Made by a program: the position numbers and the translations under genes. The notes under the pieces were generated by a model that ran no database searches, was not told the origin of the DNA, and worked only from the letters and a program-made list of their open reading frames with translations. 64,000 nt of DNA from Channallabes apus (lineage: Eukaryota > Chordata > Actinopteri > Siluriformes > Clariidae), in contig CM060124.1 in the NCBI GenBank assembly GCA_030522415.1, positions 30,254,754 through 30,318,753 of the forward strand. The letters are read 5' to 3'. How positions within the stretch are numbered: position 1 is the stretch's first letter; the number at the start of each line of letters is the position of its first letter. Of the stretch, positions 52,748 through 62,481 are shown in pieces.

Positions 52748-54806
52748 ACCTCCCTTGAGCCCTGCGTCTGTCGGATTTCAGCGGTCACGGGGTGGAAAGA
52801 CTTTGAAGCAGTTTATATATGAATCTAAGCTTGAACTTATCAGCATTGTAAATATATAATACTTTTCAAATAAAATCGCTATTACTTTGACCCTGAAGTT
52901 TAGTTTAGCACACACAAAAAACAGAAAAGTCATTTCTGGTAAATCAACGGAATGTGTAGTATTTACAGTAATTCATTAAAAAATGAATATACATTGTACA
53001 GTACACGGTAAACACGGGAAAGATTACAAAATGAAAAAACAAACAGTGTCTACTTTATAAACAGCTTAGTATGTGCGTCGAGATGCTGAAATCCCTTGCA
53101 TGTTTTTGCTTCCAAGTGGAGAGATATTTGACCGATAGCCTAGAACAAAAGATCTATAGGTGTGATCACAACCCCCTCCGACCGACCGTGCCATCAATCA
53201 CTGACCACCTCAGAAGTTCCCTCCAATGTATGGCTGCAATACTTGTTTTGCAAGTATTTTTAACACCATTCAAAGGCTTACAAGTTCCATTCAACATATA
53301 ATGATGTCTCCACATGTTAATATATTCCTAAAATTTATATATTACAAGTTGATAAACTGATCTGCGGTAGCGGAAAAATCCGCTGAAAAAAGCACAGGCT
53401 ACAGCGCACGCGCGCACACACACAGACACACACACACACACACACACACAGACACACTTCCCTTGAGCCCTCGGTAAACATCCAAGCACTGAGGCACGCA
53501 AATCCCCTGACCACAATAAGGTGGCAATCCCTCAGGGGGGAAGATGAAAAATACAAATTAAATAAATAAAACAAAATAAAATATCCTTAATCCAGATTTT
53601 ATCAATCAACGACATAATATTGATCTTAGCTGGATGGTCTAATTCTCAAAACCGTTTAACCTAAAGAAAAACTTAACACACTATAACTAGAATATTTACA
53701 AAACTGAAAGGTTGTCTTATGTATAATAAAAAAAACCTCATAACTCAAGAAGATCATATTATGTTTTTATATATATTTTTTTATTTTTTTTTATAGTAAC
53801 TGAACAGCTCTCTTCTCTCCAATCCACTCCTAAACCACAGTCTCCTATTTCTCTGTGCGTGCTCTTCAGCCTGTGAATGAATACACGCAGCGGAGGTTTT
53901 GTAAACTGTAGAGATACAATAATTTTACTGCTGGAAAATCAGCATTTTATCTAATTTGAAATATAAACCTAATATTATCTGTTACTTAATATATTTTCTT
54001 TTGATGATGACCATAACAGCCTACTGCATTTCATTATTTATAATAACACAAAAAACAATATTACAATATTTGATATTTTAATATAAACTCGGTATCATTA
54101 TCCTCCTTGTGTATGTGTAAAAAACATTTGATTTGTTCTATTTTTTATTCTGATAGTGTGCTCAATTTGTTTCTAGTAATTTATATATTTAAATTCGGAT
54201 GCTTTTTACTGTTACAAATTTAACTCTTTGCTGTACAAGCCCTTGTGTTGTTGTTTGTGCTGCTGTTCTTTAATAATACCAATAATCAGATACAAACAGT
54301 CTGTCTAAACGAAAATTAAGCAATGCTTCTTAACTCATCATTATGTGGATATTTTTCATGTTCGTTGGATAAAGTATGTACTGTAATGATTTGGTCTACT
54401 CTGTACTGTATGTGCGTGAGAGAGAGGGGTGTCGCGGTCGTGAAACAAAGGCTCATTTCAGCTCATTCAGTTTCTCTGAATGGATAGGTGAGAACAGCTG
54501 ATTCACGGTGAATAATTTGCATTTGAGTGTTGCCAAGTGAAAAGAAGACAAACATCAAGACGAACAACATATAAAACTGAGACAATATTTTAAAAAGAAT
54601 CGCAATCAACCTGAACAGGTAAACTGGAATAAAATCAGTAGCAGCATTAACTAAAGTAATTAGTAATTATTAGCTGCTACTGATTTTATGGACTCATCAC
54701 GGTTAAATACGTTGGTCACATGCCAGCTGTATAAGCCAGTTAAGGGACTCATTACGGTTGTATATCGTGCTCTGAATAATAAATTTTTTGTTTGCTGTTT
54801 GTTTGC
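51481..54806. other. Intergenic with microsatellites and a direct repeat pair
   Basis: No gene recognised. (TG)n is at 52513-52538, and (CA)n at 52695-52742 and 53413-53450. About 170 bp at 52594-52770 recur in direct orientation at 53314-53470 (CACATGTTAATATATTCCTA ... GCGGTAGCGGAAAAATCCGC ... CCCTTGAGCCCT). A 34-codon basic frame on the minus strand (51901-51797; SSAEKRKNRKKKKPK) may be the start of a lost transposase. Confidence 0.45.
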
Positions 54807-55180
54807 GGGCGGCACGGTGGTGTAGTGGTTAGCACTGTCGCCTTGCACCGCCAGGGTCCGGGTTCGATTCCCTGGCCAGGCTCGATTCCCGTCTCTGTGT
54901 GCATGGAGTTTGCATGTTCTCCCCGTGCTTGGTGGGTTTCCTCCGGGTATTCCGGTTTCCTCCCACAATCCAAAGACATGTAGGTTAGGTTAATTGACAT
55001 TCCACATTGCCCGTAGTGTGTGAATGAGTGTGAGTACAGTATGTGTGTGTGCCCTGCGATGGATTGGCACACTGTCCAGGGTGTACCCCGCCTTGTGCCC
55101 TAAGTTTCCTGGGATAGGCTCCAGGCCCCCGCGACCCTGTATATAAGGATAAAGCGGTACAGAAAATGAATGAATGAATG
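54807..55180 (+). repeat. tRNA-headed SINE, copy 4
   Basis: Full copy on the plus strand, GGCGGCACGGTGG head to GAATGAATG end. TGTTTGTTTGC occurs on both sides as target duplication. It is inserted at the edge of repeat copy R2. Confidence 0.9.
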
Positions 55181-55189
55181 TTTGTTTGC

Positions 55190-56115
55190 TGAGTAAAATT
55201 AAAATAGAACAATTTTTTAAAACAGCATCCTCCAGGATTCGAACCGACGCTTTGTAAATCCCTGACCGAGCGCGCTAACCGCTACACCAACCAGGCACTA
55301 AGAAACAACACACCTCCGTGACCTTAATAAGCCACTCGACTTCTTTGAAAGCAAGCGTTAAATAAGTAACGAAGTAAGCCTGTTATACAATTATACTATT
55401 TGCACGTGTATTTTATCTGTTTTAAACTTGGTGTCATTTTATCTTATTAGTTTAGAAATGTTTGTAAAAAAAACTATTGTTATCAAAAATGTAACAGATG
55501 TAACACCGGACCTCATTACCCACAATGCATCTCCCGCACTGGACTACACTGCCGTAAACAGCTGTCGTAAATCAAAATGGCCACCACTTTTCATCAGTAT
55601 AATGACACACACACACGCAGCAGCAGACCGAGCCGTCACTCCCCTAAATTTAAAGAATACAAACTGGTTGCGTGCGAGTTTGCTGTTTTTTCTATAGTAT
55701 GCTGAAGCAAAATCAAAATACAACAATTTTTTTTATTTTAATTTTGCTATAATTAAAATAAAAAAATTTAATACATCAATCAAATCATCAAAAAATGCAG
55801 GAAATGATGTTTTCTAACATGCGTTAGATAGTTTTTTTTATCACTCTATACACAATACTTTGCTATTTTTATAGATGTTGAGCATCGTGAGCAAGCCCGA
55901 GATCATATTAACGTTAATTATCACCAGCCGGCATGAATAGCAGACGAGTAACGTGAGCTGGACGCACACCAATCGATTCGACTATGGTTAATCGCTCACT
56001 CCGTAGGCTCCCTGAATAGGCGGGAAAGGGATGGAACCGCGCATTCGTCCCGGCAGGAAAAAAAAAACTAAACAGATCTAACAGATGAGGACTCAGATTA
56101 ATGTGCAAAAAATAT
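55190..56115 (-). repeat. tRNA-box repeat family, copy R2
   Basis: Inverted relative to R1 and R3. Read on the minus strand the order is: the CACATTAATCTGAG block, then a block with CAGCATACTATAG and TTTACGACAGCTGTTTACGG, then the CAATAAG...tRNA-like block (A box TGGTGTAGCGGTTAG, B box GGTTCGAATCC at about 55237-55247). The short plus-strand frames here are chance. Confidence 0.7.
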
Positions 56116-56780
56116 ATAACATATATAACACTAATATACTTGCATAGGTAAGTGGGTTTTGGGTCATTCTTATCTTTATTTTAGCATGAAATGCTAAAAA
56201 CTTGTGTTTTTTTTTAAAAGTTTTGAATTTGATGCGGGCAGCTACAGGAAGCCACTGCAGGAAGCCGAGGAATGGGGTGGTGTGGGAGAACTTGGGAAGG
56301 TTGCACTTCTTGGCTTTGCTGTATCTGATTTAGATATATCTGACCACAAATCAGACTTTTTTAGTGTTGATGTCTCATTATCCAAATATTAAAGTTTTGT
56401 CTAGTATCCTCTGAACACAATAATCAATAATCCCCCACATTACAACTCCTAACTACAAATCCTCCTGTACACATTTGCAGCCCTAAAAACTGATGTCAGA
56501 TTTGAAAATTTTATTTCACTGTGACTAAATTCATATTCTTTTACCAGCAGATCAGTGACTTCATTTTGTTTCTTTATGAGATTGGAAAAATAATTGTCAT
56601 TATTTGAATAAACGGAATCATTTTCATATTTGTTTAAATAAAAAATGTGGTTGCAGTTTTTTCCCCCCTAAAACTTAACCCAACATTTTGCTAAAATTAA
56701 ACATTGTCTCAGTGAAACTCATTGAAATTTAACAGCTTCAGACCCGTTCTTTTTTCACATTAGGAAAAAAAAGATGGAAC

Positions 56781-56875
56781 ACTCTCACTCACTCATCTTC
56801 TATACAGCTTTATCCTGGACTCTGGACTCTGGAGGTGCAAGGCGACAGTGCTAACCACTACACCACCGTGCTGCC
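56781..56875 (-). repeat. tRNA-headed SINE, copy 5, internally deleted
   Basis: Only the tail (CATCTTCTATACAGCTTTAT) and the tRNA-like head (CTAACCACTACACCACCGTG on the plus strand) remain, joined across a deletion of about 270 bp. Confidence 0.8.
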
Positions 56876-57057
56876 TAAACGATTAAACATTTACTTGTAA
56901 ATTCTTGACTCCATCCAAATTTTGTTCAAGAAATTGTCCTAATGACCTGTTTGCAGACTTCCTACCCACTTTCATGTGGATTCTCACTCAGGAGTTTTTT
57001 CTCACTCTTTTTACCTCCGCGCTCTTCAGACTAGCATCACTACAGCAGCACGCAGTG

Positions 57058-57984
57058 TAGGGCTGCAACTAATGATTATTTACAGGTCCTTCTCAAAAAA
57101 TTTACATATTGTGATAAAGTTCATTATTTTCTGTAATGTACTGATAAACATTAGACTTTCATATATTTTAGATTCATTACACACAAACTGAAGTAGTTCA
57201 AGCCTTTTATTGTTTTAATATTGATGATCTAATATCTATGAGCTAATATCTCAAAAAATTAGCATATCATGAAAAGGTTCTCTAAACGAGCTATTAACCT
57301 AATCATCTGAATCAACTAATTAACTCTAAACACCTGCAAAAGACTCCTGAGGCTTTTAAAAACTCCCAGCCTGGTTCATTACTCAAAACCGCAATAGATA
57401 ATCGATTAGTTGGTCGATTTTCTTCTTCTTCGATTAATCGGATAACAACTCATCGCTTTAATTTGATGTTTTGCTTAACTATATAGAACCTTAAATCAGG
57501 GTATTATTTATGTACAAAAGTAAATTTAAAAAAATGCAAAAGCCACATAGAGTTTAATGATCTTTAATTTTGACATTTAATCCTTATTTTATGTAAATCA
57601 ACACTTTTGTTTTTAACAATAATTGCAGATGGCAAGTTGACAGTTTGTGTGTGTATATATATATATATATATATAAATATATAGTTAAAAAATATTCAGT
57701 TGTTAAGAATAAATTCTCTTAAATTAATTAAACTTAATAAGAAGAATAATAGACTTCTAGATTATTATGATATTATTTTTAACTGAAGTGTCTCTTTCTA
57801 CATTCTTTTCACGGTTTATACATTATTTCTGTAAACTCCATGTGTGTGTCTTTGTGTATTTGTGCATCTTGTGGTCGCGCTTCTCAGTAACGTGAGCAGC
57901 TCAACTGATCGATAACGGCATTCGTTGACAACAAATTTCATTATGGATAATTATCGATTTTATCAATTAGTTGTTGCAGCCCTA
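57058..57984. mobile_element. hAT-type non-autonomous element with a Tc1 remnant inside
   Basis: Ends TAGGGCTGCAACTAATGATT and AATTAGTTGTTGCAGCCCTA are inverted repeats, flanked by the perfect 8-bp duplication ACGCAGTG (57050-57057 and 57985-57992). A Tc1 remnant of the CAGGTCCTTCTC family (57083-57395) and a (TA)n run at about 57654-57675 lie inside. No transposase is encoded. Confidence 0.9.
57083..57395. mobile_element. Tc1 remnant (CAGGTCCTTCTC family)
   Basis: The left terminal repeat is complete and starts next to TA. The sequence then runs through the inner repeat (AAAAAATTAGCATATCATGA) into the former transposase leader (CCTGGTTCATTACTCAAAAC) and stops there. The rest is deleted. Confidence 0.85.
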
Positions 57985-58436
57985 ACGCAGTGTGCATGGT
58001 TAGCTCAAAGGTAATGAGTCTGATAGGGCAAGCTTCTTCTTTGTGCTCCAGCAAAAACCAGAGCAAAGAGAGAGGAGTCTTCATGGCAGCTCCAACTACA
58101 CTTCACTAGTCAGAAAAAATGCAGCAAAAGAAGCCAAAGTGTGGAATGTACAGGCCACTCAGCTTCATGATCTGTGAGAGATACAGCAACATACAGTGCA
58201 GTTTGAAAATGGCACAACTAACCACTAAATAGGCCTACAGTAGGTTTAAGCCACAGGATCCCTGGCTAGCGCACTCAGGAGGTCAACCTATCAAGCCCCA
58301 CAGCCAAGCACCTTTTGGAGGTCAACAAGGTGTCCAGTGTCAAGTCTCTTTTTTGGATTTTAATCTAGTTTCGAATTTTTGTTTTTTCTGAGATTATTAT
58401 CAGATATGGCAAGATTTCTTTTTAATCAAAGTTACA

Positions 58437-59420
58437 GTGGTTACTCAATCGGAATAACCATCCCGCCGCGCATACCGCCGTTTAAAGGCAACAGCAGCCA
58501 AAATAAATCAGTTGCATTTCAAAGTCATTCGTAAAATGGCCGCCAGGTGGCGCAAAGTGACATTTTCATTCATCGCAGTAAATACAACAGTGATGGTAAT
58601 TTCCACAACAAACATGAAAAATCTGAACCAGAGCTATTAATGTGTACTGTACAATAATGAGTAAAAAAATTTTTTAGTAGATTTATTAACTGAAATAAAT
58701 GACCATATTTTTCAAGAGAATTTTCAAGCCCCACTCATCAAACAAAATTATAACGAAATCGGCCAAGTTTACTATTTATTTAAATATAAATTTCTAAACC
58801 AATAAGATCAAATAACACCAAGTTATTATTATAACAGGCTTACTTCATCACTTATCTAGAGCTTGCTTTCAAAGAAGTCGAGTGGCTTATTAACGTCTCT
58901 GGGGTGCATTGTCTCTAAGTGCCTGCTTGGTGTAGTGGTTAGAGCACTCGGCCAGAGATCTACAAAGTGCCGGTTCGAATCCTGAGTGATGATGTTTTAA
59001 AAATGTTTTATTTTAAAACTAAATAAAATGTTTTAAGTGCGCTTAAGGTAGAGTCTTATAAAGGCTATGTAGACTTATATAGTTTTATTATATATTTTTT
59101 GCACATTAATCTGAGTCCTCATTTGTTAGATCTGTTTTTTTTTTTTTCCTGCCGGCACGAATACGTGGCTCCATCCCTTTCCCGCCTATTCAGGGAGCCT
59201 ACGGAGTGAGTGTAAGTCCGCGGCGTTTCACGCGGGTGACCCGGGTTTGATCCCTGCGTGATACTGTTTTAAAAAAATGTATTTTAATTATAGCAAAATA
59301 AAAATAAAACAAAATAAAATGTTTTATTTTGATTTTGCTTCAGCATACTATAGGAAAAACAGCAAACTCGCACGCAACCAGTTTGTATTCTTTAAATTTA
59401 GGGGAGTGACGACTCTGTGT
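58437..59420 (+). repeat. tRNA-box repeat family, copy R3
   Basis: Starts CAGTGGTTACTCAATCGGA like R1. The tRNA-like module (TGGTGTAGTGGTTAG at about 58929, GGTTCGAATCC at about 58972) is followed by the CACATTAATCTGAG block, which is shortened, and then by the CAGCATACTATAGG block. A second B-box-like sequence (GGGTTTGATCCC) is near 59244. The TTTACGACAGCTGTTTACGG part reappears at about 59637 after a 200-bp insert. Confidence 0.7.
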
Positions 59421-59807
59421 GTGTGTGTGTGTGTCATTATACTGATTGTGTGTGGTGGATTATTCAGTGAAACGAGGCTCAGCTGAAAGATGTTATGTAC
59501 ATCAGTCACTTAACCCCAAATAAAAGGTATTTCTTTTCTATTATGAAACCATAATATTGCATCCTAATCATATGGAGGAGTGTGCGGGCGCCGCCGAAAA
59601 AGAGCGTGTTGTTGCAGGAGAGAGAGAGAGGTTGATTTTACGACAGCTGTTTACGGGAGTGTAAAAAATATAACTTAACAAGCTTTCGTCAAACTCGATT
59701 TTGACAGTTTTATTACCCCCTTGACCTTTAGATGACCTTTAGGAATTTTTATGACCGGGAGGTTTCGTGATAAAAAGGGAGGGGTTTATGCATTAATTCA
59801 TTCATTT

Positions 59808-59890
59808 ATTTATATACGTATTTATTTATATACGTATTTATTTATTTATTCATTTATATACGTATTTATTTGTATACGTATTTATTTCAT
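59808..59890. repeat. Minisatellite with TATACGTATTTATTTA unit
   Basis: Four or five copies of a 16-22 bp unit with TACGTATTTATTT in tandem. Confidence 0.85.
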
Positions 59891-60930
59891 TTATTTATTG
59901 TTCAGTGTGTTTTTATTTGAAAAAATATGCTTGATGAGGGGACTCATTTCAAGGTGTTTGTGCGTAACTATTAAGACAGGGAGAATGTATTTTATTAACA
60001 AGGGGCAAACAGTGAAACATTTATTCACTTTGGTAAAATCTTGGAGCATTTTTTTTTTTTTAATGATTGAGGACTAGCGAAGTTAAGAGAAGAAGCATAA
60101 ACGTTACCAGAGGGCGAAAGCCCCGAGTCGTTGAAGAAGAATGGTCTCGATGATACGACTAAAAAACGTTGCTGCGGGAAAAAATAAAGTACAAGAGACA
60201 TAGGCGAGGTCCGCGAGTTTGTCCGATGTCAAGAGCGTGTAGCGCAAAGTCTTGTCTGGTACGGAATGCGTTCAGAGTTCGTCAAACGACTGAATGAATC
60301 AAGGGTTTTCCCCTCGGAAGGCATGATTGGATGGAGCAGATCGTGACGCGACGGAGTCTGCGCTTCTAACTCCGCCTCATCAGTTTTTTTTTTTTAGAAA
60401 CGCACATCTAAAAGCGAATGTTTTTATACGTATAAAATAAAAACATTTAAACTTTTTAATAAATTTTTGTTATAAAATAAAATAAAAAAAAAGGATGCCT
60501 GAAGTTGTTGGTAATAACAAGGGGTAAAAAAGAGGTGAAATTATTCTGGGTTTTTTTATACGTTCAGGTATAGGTAAACCAGGCCTAACTCTTTTTTTTG
60601 ATACGTTAAGGAGTAGGTAAAAACAGGCCTAACTCTTCATATCTTTACTTATAAAGTCAAGACTTATAAAGTCTTACATCTTTAATTTTACTTTTTTCAG
60701 CTAGAGTTAGAGTTTCAGCTAAGGGGTAACCTGTTCTATGTTAAAGTTCATGACACTTTTATGATCCCATGGTCTAGGCCAGTGTGAAGTGTCTGTTTTT
60801 GTTAAGTGGTCATTTAGGATGTGTCTGTTTTTTAATGACCCATTAGGCTTGTTTGTTTAGGAAGTGTCTGTTTTATGGCCCCTTGAGACCTGTGTGTATG
60901 TGTGTGTGTTCTTTGGGGGTGTTAAGAGAG
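59891..60930. other. Upstream region of the spliced gene
   Basis: No gene recognised. Composition changes here: 60080-60380 is relatively GC-rich with no match to the repeats elsewhere in the window. It may already belong to the element carrying the genes at 61-64 kb. Confidence 0.35.
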
Positions 60931-60933
60931 TTC

Positions 60934-60942
60934 TATAAAAAA
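60934..60942 (+). promoter_or_regulatory. TATA box of the spliced gene
   Basis: TATAAAAAA, about 100 nt upstream of the ATG at 61037, with no ATG in the expected leader between position 60965 and that start. Confidence 0.6.
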
Positions 60943-61036
60943 CACGTAAGAGGTGCGAAGCGGGATAAACAAACAAACTCGTCATTTTTTCTTCGCTGCT
61001 GCTCTGGAGAACACCAGGTCTTCGAACATCTTCGCT

Positions 61037-62084
61037 ATGGCTCCAGGTAGATCCTAGGTTAATTTTTTCATTTTTTGTATCTACAAGAGTTTCAGGCTGT
61101 TTTTAAAAATAAAAAAAAACGAAATCGTTTTGCCCTTCGCAGTAAACAATCTGACAGTCAACCCATGCGCCGTTGTACCAGAAGCCTGCTGGCAAGACGG
61201 TGAGTTTTATCTCTTATTGTAATTGTAAATATATGATCAGTTTATTTCTAACTTCATAAGAAATGTTTTAGCTAAACTAAGTTTTCATTATTTTAGATTT
61301 TGAAACATTGATTTTTAAAACGGCTGAGCAGCCGTTGTCTACTCCTAAGGTTACTGGTGAGTCTAACACTATTTTTTTTTTTAGAGAGAATACATATTAA
61401 CCTAAATTAAATAATGATAACACCTATATAGTATACTGTTTCAGAAAGTGATGAAAAACTAGTGGATCAACAGGTCGGATCGCTGCAGCCACAGTCTGAT
61501 CCTAGTTACGGTGCGTTATTTTATTTATTTATTTATTTTTCTCATGATAATGATGTTGCAATGAAAAAAAAAGAACACTCTTTTTCTTTCTTTGGTAGTA
61601 GTAGAAGACGTTGAACTGTTGAGCGTCCTCGATCCTGAACCCCTGGAGATACCTACAACAGGCGAAATCTCAGAACAACAGCCAAACAGGCCTGAAAACA
61701 GCACCCCGGCTGAGCAGCCCGAACACCCGGGAACGCGGCCTCCTCCTCATCAAGCGAACCGTGAACGAGAGAGGTCAAGTGAAAGACCCCGGCGTAGACA
61801 GAGAACTTCTTCTTCATCATCCTCTTCATCGTCTAGCGGTGAGTTTTTAATGGGTCTAAGCTAAGCGACGTTTCTTTACCTGGAAAAACTATTCATAGCC
61901 TATTTTCTCATCCTTCTGTTATTCCTACACAGAGAGACGTAGACGCCAAAGAAGAACCCGTAGGAGCTACAGGAGTACTTCAAGAGCGTATCACCCTTAC
62001 CATCCGCACACTTCGCGGGAAGTGCTTCTTATCAGGACAGTCGGTATCGCGTATACAGCAACTTTGCAAGCGCTTCTTCGCTGA
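61037..62084 (+). CDS. Six-exon gene for an acidic, Ser- and Arg-rich protein
   Basis: Exons: 61037-61046, 61143-61199, 61297-61356, 61445-61510, 61599-61838, 61933-62084. Every junction is GT-AG and phase 1, the inner exons are multiples of three (57, 60, 66, 240), and the introns are 88-97 nt. The frame stays open over about 194 residues to TGA at 62082-62084. The N-terminal two thirds are acidic and Pro/Gln-rich; then RPRRRQRTS, a run of ten or more Ser, and RRRRQRRTRRSYRS follow. No signal peptide or membrane segment. The basic RS-like tail suggests nucleic-acid binding. I do not recognise a family. Its neighbour downstream is a virus-type polymerase frame on the same strand. Confidence 0.6.
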
Positions 62085-62169
62085 TTTTTTATTATTCTGT
62101 TTTCTACCTGTGTGTTTTTATTAGTGTATGCGTTTTTTTTTTTATTGAGTGTGTTTAGTGTTAAAAAAC

Positions 62170-62481
62170 ATGGCCTCATTTGTAAATGCTAATGATGATG
62201 ATGATGTTGCTATCATTGACTTTACGGAAATGTTGGATATGCATCAAGAGTTAGTAAACATTGATAATCAAGACTCTTTGACGTCCTCGTCTTTACACGT
62301 GTCTGATTCACGGGGTTCCCAACCAGAGTTACATGTGCAACCATTAAACGATCCCGCGGTTCCTAGCAATGATAATGCTGATCAACAACAACAATATCAA
62401 ATGTTAATAAATCAGATAATGACCCTTCATCAACCCGACTCTTTAAATACTCATAACATAAACTCTATAAACACACCATGA
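62170..62481 (+). CDS. N-terminal frame of the polymerase-like protein
   Basis: Begins MASFVNANDDDDVAIIDF and runs 103 codons to TGA at 62479-62481. It is acidic and Gln/Asn-rich. Its QMLINQI..LHQPDSLN motif is echoed in the next frame (QTLINQI..LRQPESVN), which starts 11 nt before this stop and is shifted by +1. The two are therefore probably one protein broken by a frameshift, a sequencing or indel event, or, less likely, recoding. Confidence 0.5.
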   Translation: MASFVNANDDDDVAIIDFTEMLDMHQELVNIDNQDSLTSSSLHVSDSRGSQPELHVQPLNDPAVPSNDNADQQQQYQMLINQIMTLHQPDSLNTHNINSINTP

